From: Prochlorococcus marinus XMU1419
Lineage (GTDB): Bacteria; Cyanobacteriota; Cyanobacteriia; PCC-6307; Cyanobiaceae
NCBI RefSeq assembly: GCF_017695955.1
Contig: NZ_JAAORO010000003.1
Location: 186,001-250,000, forward strand
Direction of reading: 5' to 3'
Length of the DNA stretch: 64,000 bases
Both the position numbers and the translations under genes were made by a program. The notes beneath the pieces were generated by a model. That model saw nothing but the letters and a program-made list of their open reading frames with translations, had not been told where the DNA came from and did not search any database. Each line of letters starts with the position of its first letter. Within the stretch, counting starts at the first letter, position 1. Below are positions 7,980-18,209 of this stretch, in pieces.

Positions 7980-10085
7980 TTATAAACCACTTACAAAATC
8001 AACCAATTTCCATGATTTTTTAGAAAAGCCCAGAATATATTTTACTTTCAGCGGAGTCAAAGATGTTTCATTAACAAATTCTCCAGAATTTTTTATTATT
8101 CTTTCTAAATAATCTAATTCAACTAAAACAACTATCCTGGATGAAGTTTGTGATTCCAAAGATATCTTTCGTATTCGAGAATCAATTTCCTTATAAATTC
8201 CTTTCTTTATATCACCTTTTCTTTCTTCAATTGTTCTTTCAATCAAACCATTTCTAACAATTTTGGTAAGATTTACCTCGTTCTTTCCCGCTAAATAATT
8301 ACTTTTACTTAGAAGCCAAACATTAATTAAATTTCTTATTTCTTCTAAAGAGGGCGAGGCTTTGGTAAGTTCTTCAACAGAAACTGAGTTATTTGAAGCT
8401 TGTATATTTTTAAAAGGGTTCAATTCATTTGTAGATTTATTTTTACTTTCTTGAATTATCTCTTTGTTAAAAACCTTTGATTTTTTATCCACCGCTATTA
8501 AGGGTTTAACCACCTCAGGTTCATTCTGAATTGATTTTTTAAAATTATTTCTTAATAATCCAATACCAATGCCAAATGCAAATAAGGTCAAAAATACATA
8601 TAGATAGATAAAATAAGGTGAAAGGTTTACTAACTCTTTGTCTTTGAGAAATTCCCCAAAACTAAACTTTAATTCAGCAACTTTTTCAATTAAATACTTG
8701 TAAAACTCTACTGGTTTGTTCTTAAGGATTTCATCTTTAATTTCATTTTCCGAAGTATAAAGATTATCATATTCTTTTTTTATACCGCCAGGCCAAGGTA
8801 GTCCTCTTTCATCAAAATTATCTAACTGACTATCAAATTCTTCAGTATTTTTAATAGAAGAATCTTTTTTTATCGTTTGGTTTTGAAGACTTGATTTAAA
8901 TAGTGTTTTAGTTGATTTTTTTTCTAATTTTTCTATGAATTCTTGAATTTCTATATTTTCAAACCAAGAATCTAAATCTACCTCTTTTGATTCAATATCT
9001 CTATAACCAACTAAAACATCGTTCTCTAACCAATTTTTACAGAAAATGCATATCGCTTCTAATTTGTTCCCTGGGTAATTATTAAGCCAATCTCGTAAAT
9101 TTTCATCAGAACTGCTAGAAAACCTTGCGGAGGCCTGATCAATATCGGCTAAAAGCAGATCTAAACAACCAACAAGAGGCATTGAATCAAGACCTGATAA
9201 ATTTAGTTTCTTTAACATTCTCCTTGCTTCAAATAATTTTTCAGGCTTTCTTCTTGAGAACCCAATTGCTGTCAAGGATATAAAGGCTAAAAATCCTGCT
9301 TCTAACGACCCTCTTTTTTGTAATTCAAGAAACAAATCTATTTGTTCCTGCACAGTCAAGTATGGCTTGATTTGTTGAAAAAAAGCCTCAAATTCTTGCT
9401 GGTTTAAATAATTTCCATATTCAGATTTATTATTACCCTCCAAACCACCCCTTTTGATTATTAAATTTTCCAACATACTTAAACCTTTTTTATGAGAATC
9501 CTGATCATTTAAATCCCTACTAAGTAAATCGAGGATCCTGTAAGGAAGGAGTGAAAGTAAGTCTTCTTCAAGATCTTTCCTTATATCTACGAGTTTTCCC
9601 ATCCTTTGAAGAAGTTGTATACCTTCAGATAAAAAATCTGCAGCATTTGAATATGATCTAAGCTTTTGTTCTTGAATTGCAGAATCTCTAGCAGTTAAAG
9701 CAGCTAATAAAGTTAGATCTGATTCTCTACTACTTCCTAAAGCAGGAGTTTGAGGGGGCTGCAAAGCTTTTTTTGCAATTTTGAAAGCTTCTTTGGGCGA
9801 GCCTGATTCCCAAAGAAGTATTAAACCTGCTACTTCTCTATTTGAAGAAAACTCTAATCCAGATGATCCATTGAGTAATAAATTTTCGTATTCTCTCCTA
9901 CTTTCTGGGTCTGTGAGTTTATCAGCAGTTAAGCGAAGCAACTCAGATCTTTGCGTTAAAACTTCATAAGTAAATCCCTCATCCGGGGTTTTATCCAAAC
10001 GTAATTGAAAGGCCCTTAATATTTCCTCAGATGTTGCAGAGGGGCTTACGCCAATTAAACGAAAATGATCTAAAGGAAGTTCCAA
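7980..10085 (-). CDS. ftn2: cell division protein Ftn2/ZipN (ARC6 homologue)
   Basis: A 701-residue membrane protein that in cyanobacteria and chloroplasts tethers FtsZ to the membrane and organises the divisome. Residues 1-70 form a J-like domain (LDHFRLIGVSPSATSEEILR ... LTDPESRREYE) that lacks the HPD motif, as in ARC6. A long helical cytoplasmic region follows, one membrane segment lies at about 491-511 (FIYLYVFLTLFAFGIGIGLL), and the periplasmic/IMS-type domain (LINVWLLSKSNYLAGKN ... WKLVDFVSGL) occupies about 585-701. It is the next gene upstream of ffh on the same strand (47 bp gap), not near ftsZ, which is 23 kb away. Confidence 0.9.
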   Translation of the reverse strand: MELPLDHFRLIGVSPSATSEEILRAFQLRLDKTPDEGFTYEVLTQRSELLRLTADKLTDPESRREYENLLLNGSSGLEFSSNREVAGLILLWESGSPKEAFKIAKKALQPPQTPALGSSRESDLTLLAALTARDSAIQEQKLRSYSNAADFLSEGIQLLQRMGKLVDIRKDLEEDLLSLLPYRILDLLSRDLNDQDSHKKGLSMLENLIIKRGGLEGNNKSEYGNYLNQQEFEAFFQQIKPYLTVQEQIDLFLELQKRGSLEAGFLAFISLTAIGFSRRKPEKLFEARRMLKKLNLSGLDSMPLVGCLDLLLADIDQASARFSSSSDENLRDWLNNYPGNKLEAICIFCKNWLENDVLVGYRDIESKEVDLDSWFENIEIQEFIEKLEKKSTKTLFKSSLQNQTIKKDSSIKNTEEFDSQLDNFDERGLPWPGGIKKEYDNLYTSENEIKDEILKNKPVEFYKYLIEKVAELKFSFGEFLKDKELVNLSPYFIYLYVFLTLFAFGIGIGLLRNNFKKSIQNEPEVVKPLIAVDKKSKVFNKEIIQESKNKSTNELNPFKNIQASNNSVSVEELTKASPSLEEIRNLINVWLLSKSNYLAGKNEVNLTKIVRNGLIERTIEERKGDIKKGIYKEIDSRIRKISLESQTSSRIVVLVELDYLERIIKNSGEFVNETSLTPLKVKYILGFSKKSWKLVDFVSGL

Positions 10086-10232
10086 ACAAATATCCTATTA
10101 AAAATCTTAGACAAATTTTATCAAGTTAAAAAATTTTTTCATATGGTCTTACAGAGTTATTAAAAAAAATCATGAAAATTGACCTTCACAGCTTAGAATG
10201 TTAACAAATCAAAACTTCATTAAGGTATTTTC

Positions 10233-11270
10233 TTGGAAACACACGTAGAGAGAATCTCAAATCTTCAAGATATAAAAAAAGCCGAATTAGATCGAGAAAC
10301 TGGATTATTTCTTTATGAAGATATGACACTCGGTCGAAGATTCGAAGATAAGTGTGCAGAAATGTATTACAGGGGGAAAATGTTTGGTTTCGTTCATTTA
10401 TATAACGGCCAAGAAGCTATTAGCACTGGAGTAATTGGTGCCATGAGAAAGAAACATGATTGGTTTTGTAGTACCTACCGCGATCATGTTCATGCATTAA
10501 GTGCAGGTGTTCCATCTTTTGAAGTAATGAGTGAACTCTTTGGTAAAGCTACAGGTTGTAGTAAAGGGAGAGGAGGGTCCATGCACTTATTCTCAAGAGA
10601 GCATCATCTATTGGGAGGATATGCATTTATAGGAGAGGGAATTCCAGTAGCTTTAGGGGCAGCCTTTTCTAGTAGATACAAGAAAGAAGTTTCTTGTGAC
10701 AACAATAGTGATGCTGTAACTGCAGCATTCTTTGGAGATGGGACTTGTAATAATGGACAGTTTTTTGAATGCTTAAATATGGCTCAATTATGGAAATTAC
10801 CCATAATTTTTGTTGTTGAGAATAATAAGTGGGCTATTGGTATGGCTCATGACAGGGCAACCAGCAATCCTGAAATCTGGAGAAAAGCCTCTGCCTTCGG
10901 AATGCATGGTGAAGAAGTTGATGGGATGGATGTATTAGCAGTAAGAGGAGCAGCACAAAGAGCAATTGAGCGTGCAAGAGCGGGAGAGGGGCCTACTCTT
11001 TTAGAATGCTTAACTTATAGATACAGAGGACATTCTCTTGCAGATCCTGATGAATTAAGGTCTGAAAAAGAGAAAGAGTTTTGGGGTAAAAGAGATCCCA
11101 TCAAGAAATTAGCTAAAGAAATAATTGATGGTAAATTAGCAACGGAAGAAGAATTAAAAAACATCGAAAAGAAAATAGATAATGAGATTTCAGAATCTGT
11201 TAAGAATGCTCTTGAGGCACCAGAACCTCCATCAAATGAATTAACTAAATATATCTGGGCTGAAGATTAG
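10233..11270 (+). CDS. pdhA: pyruvate dehydrogenase E1 component, alpha subunit
   Basis: A 345-residue thiamine-diphosphate enzyme subunit that decarboxylates pyruvate in the pyruvate dehydrogenase complex, feeding acetyl-CoA. The TPP motif runs from GDG (168-170) to NN (197-198); the phosphorylation-loop-like [11 protein letters not shown] is near residue 270, and RGGSMHLFS is typical. Start is TTG at 10233; homologues have about 30 residues before [14 protein letters not shown], so the later in-frame ATG (10323) would be too short. The E3 gene lpdA is 8.5 kb away. The stop is 1 bp from the convergent sigma factor stop. Confidence 0.95.
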   Translation: METHVERISNLQDIKKAELDRETGLFLYEDMTLGRRFEDKCAEMYYRGKMFGFVHLYNGQEAISTGVIGAMRKKHDWFCSTYRDHVHALSAGVPSFEVMSELFGKATGCSKGRGGSMHLFSREHHLLGGYAFIGEGIPVALGAAFSSRYKKEVSCDNNSDAVTAAFFGDGTCNNGQFFECLNMAQLWKLPIIFVVENNKWAIGMAHDRATSNPEIWRKASAFGMHGEEVDGMDVLAVRGAAQRAIERARAGEGPTLLECLTYRYRGHSLADPDELRSEKEKEFWGKRDPIKKLAKEIIDGKLATEEELKNIEKKIDNEISESVKNALEAPEPPSNELTKYIWAED

Positions 11271-11271
11271 A

Positions 11272-12213
11272 TTAAATACCGCTAGGTAGTTTTCTGGTTA
11301 AATTTCTTAATTTTCTCAACGCTTTCAATTCAACTTGTCTGACTCTTTCCCTAGAAACTTCTAATAACCTTCCTATCTCAGCGAGAGTATGTCTTTCATT
11401 TCCTTCTAGACCAAACCGTAATTTTAGGACATGTTGCTCTTGTTCGCTTAGATGACTCAACCATTTTCCAAGTTGCTCTTGATGCATTTTCTGTTCCACT
11501 TGATCTAGAGGCTCTTCATTATTACTATCCGCTATTAAATCACCTAAAAAGCTTCTACCGTCGTCACCATTAACTGGAGCATCTAAACTACTAGTCGACA
11601 GAGCTTGTCTTAAAACAGAATCTAATTCGTCAACATCAATTTCCATCGCTTCTGCAATTTCAATTCTGCTTGGCATTGCACCAAGCTTATGTGCCAGTTC
11701 TCTGCTAACTTTTCTAATGGACGCTAATCTTTCACTTAAGTGGACTGGCAATCTGATAGTACGAGATTGACAAGCAATTGCTCTTGTCATGCTCTGTCGA
11801 ATCCACCAAAAAGCATAAGTGGAAAATTTATAACCTCTTGTAGGGTCAAATTTTTCAACAGCCCTTTCCAATCCAAGAGATCCCTCTTGAACCAAATCAA
11901 GAAGTTCAAGTCCTTTGCCCTGATATTTTTTTGCCACACTTACAACTAATCTTAAATTTGCTTTCATCATCCTCTCTTTAGCTCTTCTACCAACTTTTAT
12001 GGTTCTTTTTTGCTGAGTTGTAAATTCATTATTTATTTCATTTAATTGGCCATCTTCGGTAAGAATCATCATTTTCTGAACTTGATTACCTAATTCAATC
12101 TCTTCAGCGGGTGTTAACAAAGGTACTCTTCCAATGTTTTGCAAATACCAACTAATTGGATCATTTCCTCTCCTTTTAGGTGGTTCTGATTGAATTGGTA
12201 GTGATGACACCAT
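11272..12213 (-). CDS. group 2 sigma-70 family RNA polymerase sigma factor
   Basis: A 313-residue sigma factor of RpoD type lacking the long region 1.1. Region 1.2 is DPISWYLQNIGRVPLLTPAEE (about 18-38); region 2 has ANLRLVVSVAKKYQGKGLEL, LVQEGSLGLERAVEKFDP and GYKFSTYAFWWIRQ; region 3 spans ARKLG-like SRELAHKLGAMPS; region 4.2 is HTLAEIGRLLEVSRERVRQVE. Full conservation of 2.4 and 4.2 means it should read promoters like those of SigA, as group 2 (SigB/C/D type) factors do under stress or circadian control. Which paralogue it is cannot be told from one sequence. Confidence 0.95.
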   Translation of the reverse strand: MVSSLPIQSEPPKRRGNDPISWYLQNIGRVPLLTPAEEIELGNQVQKMMILTEDGQLNEINNEFTTQQKRTIKVGRRAKERMMKANLRLVVSVAKKYQGKGLELLDLVQEGSLGLERAVEKFDPTRGYKFSTYAFWWIRQSMTRAIACQSRTIRLPVHLSERLASIRKVSRELAHKLGAMPSRIEIAEAMEIDVDELDSVLRQALSTSSLDAPVNGDDGRSFLGDLIADSNNEEPLDQVEQKMHQEQLGKWLSHLSEQEQHVLKLRFGLEGNERHTLAEIGRLLEVSRERVRQVELKALRKLRNLTRKLPSGI

Positions 12214-12352
12214 TTTTTGACCTGATGAGGTATTAAAACTCTCCTACACTTTTCTCGAAATGGCAGAATATTTAATGCGCGCTTCAGATTTCAAGTAACA
12301 TTTGTTGATTAATGTGTTTAAAACTAAAAAAAACTCTTTTAAATTGTGTCTT

Positions 12353-13918
12353 TCAAGATATTTGTCTCATTTTCCTATTTCTCATTAATTTTGATAATTC
12401 ATCACCAATCGCATATGAATTTGACCCTCTCTTACACATTGATGCCGCAAATGAATGTAAAAGTACGTATTTAGCAAAAAATTCAGTTTTAATGTCACTA
12501 CTATGAGTTAAATCAATCGCAGAACTGCCAGCTAAAAATCCAGATAAAAGATCACCCAATCCAGCCCTAGCTGTCTGAGAATCGGTTCCATAAATTTGCC
12601 ATACTTTTTTACTATCAGCAATTACACTATTAGCACCCTTTAACAGAACACTAATATTAAATTCTTTTGCCGCTTTAAAAGCTAATTCAATATTATTATT
12701 ACACTTAATATCTGGAAATAACCTAATAAATTCTTTACTGTGAGGTGTTATCCATGTTTTAAATTTTCTTTCTAAAAAGAATTTTGATCCGAATTTAGAT
12801 TTTGAAATCCTGTTTAGTGCATCAGCATCCAAAATTAATAATCCTTTAAAATCAATGAGGTATTCTTTTGATTTTTGCCAATCATCATTATCAATTCCTA
12901 TGCCAGGGCCTACAACTAATGATTCATATGCACTAAGGTCAATATTTTTTAATGCGCTGAATAAAGATGCGTTACCATTCTGATCAGATTGCATAGTTCC
13001 TTTTAAAACAATTTCTGGGGCAACTTGCCAAATAGATTCAGCAACTAACTCAGGAAGGACCGCTGAAACAAAACCTGCCCCACTGGATATTGCACCTTTT
13101 AATACTAAGAATGCAGCCCCAGGATATTTTTTACTTCCAGCAATTAATAACGTTCTTCCCCTTCTATATTTGTTGGAATTTTTTGGTAAGGTAGGTAAAT
13201 CAATTTTTCTTAAATCAGAATAAGTAATCTTTAAAAATTTTTTTTTAACCTTAGATAATTTTTTAGTAGGTATCCCAATATCAATTTGATTCAATTCTCC
13301 AGTAAAAGGCAAAGCAGAATCTTGCGTTAACCCAATTTTACAAAGACCAATGGTTAAGGTGAAGTCGGCCTTTACAGCATTATCTAAAAAAGGCTTTCCT
13401 TTATTAGGACATAATCCAGTAGGGACATCAACGCTCACAACTTTTCCATATTTGTTATTAAATTTCTGATTAAACAATTTAATTAATTTATAATCAACTT
13501 TTCTTTTTTGATTGTTACCAAAAACCGCATCAATCCAGAGTTCTCTACCATTTGCATCAGGTGGCTCTACTAATTTTTTTACGCCAATAGATGTAAGATA
13601 GTTAATGTGATTCTTTGTTAATGTTTTTTTAATAGGGAATGGGCACCAAATTTTAACTAAATACCCTTTTAAGAAGAGTTCTCTAGCTATTACAGCTCCA
13701 TCCCCACCATTATGCCCAGGACCAATAAATACAATTAATCCGTGCTTTAGTAGATTTTTCCTTTTTAAAAGCCATTTACTAATTTTGATACCAGCTTTTT
13801 CCATCAATGCTTCTTGGGGCATCCCATCTGAAAACATTTCTTTCTCTAATATCAACATTTGGTTTGAATCAACAATTAAATGTTTTGAGTCAATTGTTGG
13901 CCATCCAATTTCATCCAT
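12353..13918 (-). CDS. nnr: bifunctional NAD(P)H-hydrate epimerase / ADP-dependent dehydratase
   Basis: A 521-residue two-domain enzyme that repairs hydrated NADH and NADPH. The N-terminal YjeF domain (about 1-225) has GPGHNGGDGAVIARELF and VDVPTGLCPNKG; the C-terminal ribokinase-like domain (about 235-521) has GSKKYPGAAFLVLKGA, GAGFVSAVLPE, GPGIGIDN, TPHSKEFIRLF and the catalytic Asp in ARAGLGDLLSGFLAG (the usual GTGD is GLGD here). It is divergent from mnmA with only 45 bp between starts. No rho-independent terminator was seen after it. Confidence 0.93.
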   Translation of the reverse strand: MDEIGWPTIDSKHLIVDSNQMLILEKEMFSDGMPQEALMEKAGIKISKWLLKRKNLLKHGLIVFIGPGHNGGDGAVIARELFLKGYLVKIWCPFPIKKTLTKNHINYLTSIGVKKLVEPPDANGRELWIDAVFGNNQKRKVDYKLIKLFNQKFNNKYGKVVSVDVPTGLCPNKGKPFLDNAVKADFTLTIGLCKIGLTQDSALPFTGELNQIDIGIPTKKLSKVKKKFLKITYSDLRKIDLPTLPKNSNKYRRGRTLLIAGSKKYPGAAFLVLKGAISSGAGFVSAVLPELVAESIWQVAPEIVLKGTMQSDQNGNASLFSALKNIDLSAYESLVVGPGIGIDNDDWQKSKEYLIDFKGLLILDADALNRISKSKFGSKFFLERKFKTWITPHSKEFIRLFPDIKCNNNIELAFKAAKEFNISVLLKGANSVIADSKKVWQIYGTDSQTARAGLGDLLSGFLAGSSAIDLTHSSDIKTEFFAKYVLLHSFAASMCKRGSNSYAIGDELSKLMRNRKMRQIS

Positions 13919-13963
13919 AATTGGTTCAAAGGAATTAAGTACTTTTCAAAAATTTAAACTTCC

Positions 13964-15118
13964 ATGTTAAAGACACAAAAGGATAAAAAATTAGAGCACT
14001 GTTCTTCTAATAATAAAGCGAAGAACAAGAAAAATATTATTGTAGGTCTTTCTGGGGGCGTAGATAGTTCACTTTCAGCCGCTCTTCTTGTCGAAAGTGG
14101 CTGGAATGTTGAAGGACTTACTCTTTGGCTTATGAAAGGACAAGGCTCCTGTTGTTCTGAAGGATTAGTAGATGCTGCTGGCCTTTGTGAAGATTTAGGA
14201 ATTCATCATCATATAATCGATTCAAGAGAAATTTTCGAAAGAGAGGTAATTAAAAAAACTACTGAAAGCTATGAGAAAGGATTCACTCCACTTCCATGTT
14301 CGATGTGCAATAAGAATGTGAAGTTTGAAGAGATGCTTAATTACGCATTAAACAAAAAAGACTTTACTCATATTGCGACCGGACATTACGCAAGGATAAA
14401 AAAATCATCATATATTAATAAGATTGATTTCAAGAGCTTTGTATTTAAGGACTTACTGCTTCTCAGAGGTGCCGACGAGAATAAAGACCAAAGTTATTTT
14501 CTTTATTCCCTTTCACAAGAAGTACTAAGCAGATTAGAATTTCCCCTTGGTGAAATGAAAAAAGAAGAAACAAGAAAAGAAGCTCTTAGATTAGGCCTAA
14601 GAACTGCTAAAAAACCAGAGAGTCAAGATTTATGTCTTGTAGAGCATTATGGATCAATGCAGACATTTATAGATAAACACATTGAACCCAAAGAAGGAGA
14701 AATTATTCATATAAATGGCAAAGTACTGGGTACTCATACTGGTATACAGCACTTTACGGTAGGACAAAGAAAAGGTTTAGGTATTGCTTGGCCGGAACCA
14801 CTTTATGTAAAAAGTTTAGACAGGAAAAAGAACGTAGTTTTTGTAGCAGATAAAAGTGATCTCTTTAATAAAGAAGCAATAATTAGTAAGGTTAACTGGG
14901 TTTCAATAGAAGAACCTAAGCAAGAGATTGAAGTAGAAGCACAAATAAGATATAGAAGTAATCCAGTAAAAGGAACTTTAGTTCCTTTAAAAAATTTAGA
15001 TAATCCAACAAAATCATTTAAATTAATTTTTGAAGAAAGCCAAAGTTCGGTAACGCCAGGACAAGCTGCGGTTTTTTATAAGGGAGAAATTTTATTAGGT
15101 GGTGGATTAATTAATTAA
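13964..15118 (+). CDS. mnmA: tRNA-specific 2-thiouridylase MnmA
   Basis: A 384-residue enzyme that 2-thiolates the wobble uridine of tRNA Lys, Glu and Gln. The PP-loop is SGGVDSS (30-36); the catalytic Cys is in PCSMCNK (C115) and the second in SQDLCLVEH (about 224); GHYARI and [12 protein letters not shown] are conserved tRNA-binding segments, and the C-terminal barrel ends with [10 protein letters not shown]. The first 22 residues are poorly conserved and Lys-rich, so a start a little downstream is possible. The last 12 bp overlap the convergent lnt gene. Confidence 0.95.
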   Translation: MLKTQKDKKLEHCSSNNKAKNKKNIIVGLSGGVDSSLSAALLVESGWNVEGLTLWLMKGQGSCCSEGLVDAAGLCEDLGIHHHIIDSREIFEREVIKKTTESYEKGFTPLPCSMCNKNVKFEEMLNYALNKKDFTHIATGHYARIKKSSYINKIDFKSFVFKDLLLLRGADENKDQSYFLYSLSQEVLSRLEFPLGEMKKEETRKEALRLGLRTAKKPESQDLCLVEHYGSMQTFIDKHIEPKEGEIIHINGKVLGTHTGIQHFTVGQRKGLGIAWPEPLYVKSLDRKKNVVFVADKSDLFNKEAIISKVNWVSIEEPKQEIEVEAQIRYRSNPVKGTLVPLKNLDNPTKSFKLIFEESQSSVTPGQAAVFYKGEILLGGGLIN

Positions 15119-16597
15119 TTTCCAAAAGAAATTTAACCCCATAAAAAATATAAACAATAACAAAATAGGTTTATCTCCAAATTTTGTATAGAAGGTCTTC
15201 TCGGATGAAAAATTAGGGAACACTATTCTTTTTTGCTCCACATTAAAATCTAAAAGTTGAATTATTTTTCCATCCTCTTGAACTAAACCCGATGGGCCGG
15301 TATTTGATACAAGTAAATTATTTTTCTTATTTTCAATACTTCTTAATCTAGCCAAAGATAGAAATTGATTATAAAGCTTAGCTGGATAAGGATCTAAATT
15401 TGCTGCAGTTATTATTAGTTTTGCTCCGCTATTAATAGCATTTCTTATTTTCAGACCATCACTAATTTCGTAACAGATCGCTACTGCTAATGGGGGGGTA
15501 AATTTAGGATCAAAAAATCTTGAATTAGAGCCTGGATGAATTCCTCCTACTGCAGATAATCCTGTTGAAAAATTATCTAGAAATTTAGGTATTTTTTCAC
15601 CTATTGGAACAAGTCTATTTTTATCTATAAATGAGGTAAAAGATTTATCTCCAATTTGAAATCCGAGTAAAGAACTTCTTAACTCATTATTAGAATTTCT
15701 GAAACCTCCAGCCAAGGTATTAACCTTTATGCCTTTAGATAAATAAAAGTTGTTAGATAAAGTTCCTTCAGGTGCAACAAGAAGTTTTGCTTTGTTTGAT
15801 AAAGCATATTTTTGAGCTATGGATTGCTTTTCTTTAATAAATTCATCATTTATTTTTAATTTTTCTCTTGTTGGTATATTAGTTTGCCAAATAACTACTG
15901 GATATTCAAAATTTCTTTTTGTTGGAGTTGTTAAACCTCCAAATAAATGTAAGGAAATAATAACCAAAAGTCCTAAAAGAGATATTTTTTTAAAGTGAAG
16001 TTTTCTTTTCCATCTACCGTGACTAAAAAATATCCAAAATCCAATTAATATTTGTAATACGCATAAACCACTTGCGCCAATCCATCTTGCCAAACCAGCA
16101 AGATAAATATCACCTGGTATAAGACTCTCTCCTAAACCTATCCAAAAAAAAGGTGTTTGAGAAAGTATCAATTCACCAATTCCCCAAGTCAAAGATAAAA
16201 AAAATACTTTTACTGTTAAAGGTAATATTTTCATTTTAAAAACATCCTCTTTCCAGAGAATAATTTCTACTAATAATCCCCATAAATAAACTAATATCCC
16301 ACCCAAAAAAGCGCAAAATAATAATATAGAAATGGCGACTATTAAACTTGCAAGCCATGAAAAACCAAGCCATGTCAATGGATGAAGATCATATAACCAT
16401 GAATGACTTATCAAAACGAAGAAAAAACCCCACCAAAAATTTGCTATTTTCCTTTCACTTCCCTTCCATAAAATAAATAAAGATATCGGCATAAAAATCA
16501 GCCAAAAGTGAGTTGAAACAGAAATTCCTCCTAAAATTCCACCTAAACAAGGGTAAAAATATTGTCTTAAGCTTTTAATCTGTGTCGGGATTAACAA
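15107..16597 (-). CDS. lnt: apolipoprotein N-acyltransferase
   Basis: A 496-residue inner-membrane enzyme that adds the third acyl chain to lipoproteins. About six to seven hydrophobic helices occupy residues 15-220, followed by a nitrilase-like domain with the catalytic triad E277 (APEGTLS), K326 ([13 protein letters not shown]) and C375 (AICYEISDG), and a final membrane helix ([18 protein letters not shown]). The start is TTG; the next in-frame Met is at residue 36, inside the first helix region. Its 3' end overlaps mnmA by 12 bp. Confidence 0.9.
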   Translation of the reverse strand: MLIPTQIKSLRQYFYPCLGGILGGISVSTHFWLIFMPISLFILWKGSERKIANFWWGFFFVLISHSWLYDLHPLTWLGFSWLASLIVAISILLFCAFLGGILVYLWGLLVEIILWKEDVFKMKILPLTVKVFFLSLTWGIGELILSQTPFFWIGLGESLIPGDIYLAGLARWIGASGLCVLQILIGFWIFFSHGRWKRKLHFKKISLLGLLVIISLHLFGGLTTPTKRNFEYPVVIWQTNIPTREKLKINDEFIKEKQSIAQKYALSNKAKLLVAPEGTLSNNFYLSKGIKVNTLAGGFRNSNNELRSSLLGFQIGDKSFTSFIDKNRLVPIGEKIPKFLDNFSTGLSAVGGIHPGSNSRFFDPKFTPPLAVAICYEISDGLKIRNAINSGAKLIITAANLDPYPAKLYNQFLSLARLRSIENKKNNLLVSNTGPSGLVQEDGKIIQLLDFNVEQKRIVFPNFSSEKTFYTKFGDKPILLLFIFFMGLNFFWKLIN

Positions 16598-16683
16598 TCT
16601 AAAATTACGAAATTAAATTTATAATCACCCATTTATTGTACCTTCATTCTGTAAGATTAGTTTTAGTGACTTTTAAAATTTAA

Positions 16684-17256
16684 GTGAAAGAAGTCTTTAT
16701 TAGTTTTGCAGTTTTTGTTTTTTGCGTTTCATTAACTCTTTTCAGTCAATTTAATTCACCACAAGTTGTTAATGCTGCCGAATCAGAAACTCAGTCAGTT
16801 CAAAAAACACCTGTTGCAAAATTATCAAATGTCTCAAATAATAACTTATTTGAACTAGACCCATCAGATCCAAATCCTATACTTTTCGCTATGGCAGAAG
16901 AAACACCATCAGACAATAATTCAAGGACTACAGAAAGTGGTTTAATTATTGCAGATATCGTAAATGGGGAAGGAGATGAAGCTAGTGCTGGGCAAACAGT
17001 AACTGTAAATTACACAGGAACTCTAGAAGACGGGACACAATTTGATACCAGTATCGGAAGAGCTCCATTCAGCTTTCCCTTGGGTGCTGGACGAGTAATA
17101 AAAGGTTGGGACGAAGGTGTTGCAGGCATGAAAGTTGGAGGTAAAAGAAAATTAACAATACCCCCAGAACTTGGATACGGATCAAGAGGAGCAGGAAATG
17201 TAATACCTGCTAATGCGACTTTAATATTTGAGGTTGAATTATTAAAAGTCAATTAA
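16684..17256 (+). CDS. exported FKBP-type peptidyl-prolyl isomerase
   Basis: A 190-residue protein with a signal peptide (hydrophobic residues about 5-20, likely cleavage near VNAAES at 29-34), a Ser/Asn-rich linker, and one FKBP domain from about residue 84: [49 protein letters not shown] and [14 protein letters not shown]. It should catalyse proline isomerisation during folding in the periplasm or thylakoid lumen. Start codon is GTG; homologues in cyanobacteria are named FkpA or Ytf2-like. Divergent from lnt by 86 bp and upstream of sodN on the same strand. Confidence 0.93.
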   Translation: MKEVFISFAVFVFCVSLTLFSQFNSPQVVNAAESETQSVQKTPVAKLSNVSNNNLFELDPSDPNPILFAMAEETPSDNNSRTTESGLIIADIVNGEGDEASAGQTVTVNYTGTLEDGTQFDTSIGRAPFSFPLGAGRVIKGWDEGVAGMKVGGKRKLTIPPELGYGSRGAGNVIPANATLIFEVELLKVN

Positions 17257-17334
17257 ATAAAGTAAGAAAAATATCTAAGACTTTTCAATTTAGTAAATCT
17301 CCAAGTAATATATATACAACATCAAATATTTGAA

Positions 17335-17808
17335 ATGTTAAGTAAATTCACTAATTTTTTTCTAGATAAAAAATCCCCAATGACAGTCCATGCTCACTGT
17401 GATGGTCCTTGTGGTGTGTACGACCCAGCATCTACCAGAGTTGCAGCTGAAGCAGTTTTATCAATGACAAAAAAACTTATTGCATTAGAAGCCCCTTCTA
17501 GCACTGATTCAGCAGAGTGGGCTGCATACAGTAATACATTTTCTAGATTTGTCGCGGTTAAAGAAGAGCAAGCAAAAGAAACAAAGAAAGAACTTCTAAT
17601 TTTGTGGACAGATTACTTTAAACCAGTACACTTAGAAACATATCCAGACTTGCATGAAACCATTTGGAAGGCAGCCAAATTATGTAGTGCATGCAAAGTC
17701 AATATTGATTTGGCTCAAGCTGAAGAACTTATGAGTTATGTAGAAAAGATACATAATATTTTCTGGGCTTCAAAGGGAAGATCAGACGCTTTTGTAAAAG
17801 CTAGTTAA
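17335..17808 (+). CDS. sodN: nickel-containing superoxide dismutase precursor
   Basis: A 157-residue precursor of Ni-SOD, which dismutates superoxide using nickel. The nickel hook is HCDGPCGVYDP: His21 becomes the N-terminal residue after removal of a 20-residue leader, and Cys22, Cys26 and the free amino group bind nickel; Tyr29 lines the substrate channel. The helical body follows (LSMTKKLIALEAP ... WKAAKLCSACKVNID ... VEKIHNIFWASKG). The leader is not a standard signal peptide and is cleaved by the protease encoded just downstream. Stop TAA overlaps the proposed ATC start of sodX by one base. Confidence 0.97.
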   Translation: MLSKFTNFFLDKKSPMTVHAHCDGPCGVYDPASTRVAAEAVLSMTKKLIALEAPSSTDSAEWAAYSNTFSRFVAVKEEQAKETKKELLILWTDYFKPVHLETYPDLHETIWKAAKLCSACKVNIDLAQAEELMSYVEKIHNIFWASKGRSDAFVKAS

Positions 17809-18209
17809 TCAGAATTATTTTCAAAAGTTTTTTTGATTTTATTTTATTTTTTTTAGGTTTAAGAATAACTGCCATTATTAGTGGCGAATCGATGTTACCT
17901 TACCTAAAAGAAGGTGATATTGTATTTTTTAAAAAATATAAAAAGAATAAATCAATACTTAAAAAACGACAAATAGTTATTTTTTATCATCCACTTAAAA
18001 ATAAAATCCTAATAAAAAGGATAAATTCAGTAAATCAAAATAATGTTGAGGTTATTGGCGACAATATTGAATTGAGCGAAGATAGTAAAAAATTTGGATT
18101 AATCAATAACGAAAAAATAATTGGGATTGTCACCTCTAAATTAATTATTCCTAAATTAAAGAATTTTTTAATTCAAAAGAACGGAAGCACTTCTTTGAAT
18201 CCAAAATAA
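17808..18209 (+). CDS. sodX: Ni-SOD maturation protease SodX (S26 signal-peptidase-like), non-canonical start
   Basis: A small S26-family serine protease that removes the Ni-SOD leader. The motif SGESMLPYLKEGD holds the catalytic Ser; KKRQIVIFYHP and ILIKRI include the catalytic Lys region; VEVIGDN follows. The first ATG (17892) is the Met right after the catalytic Ser, so an ATG start would delete the active site. The same frame is open upstream to a TAG at 17802 and contains a hydrophobic N-terminus (FFDFILFFLGLRITAIISGE) but no ATG, GTG or TTG. I place the start at ATC 17808, which overlaps the sodN stop as TAATC; ATT 17841 or a frameshift in the nearby T runs are alternatives. The 3' end overlaps the next gene by 42 bp. 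Confidence 0.75.
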   Translation: MRIIFKSFFDFILFFLGLRITAIISGESMLPYLKEGDIVFFKKYKKNKSILKKRQIVIFYHPLKNKILIKRINSVNQNNVEVIGDNIELSEDSKKFGLINNEKIIGIVTSKLIIPKLKNFLIQKNGSTSLNPK

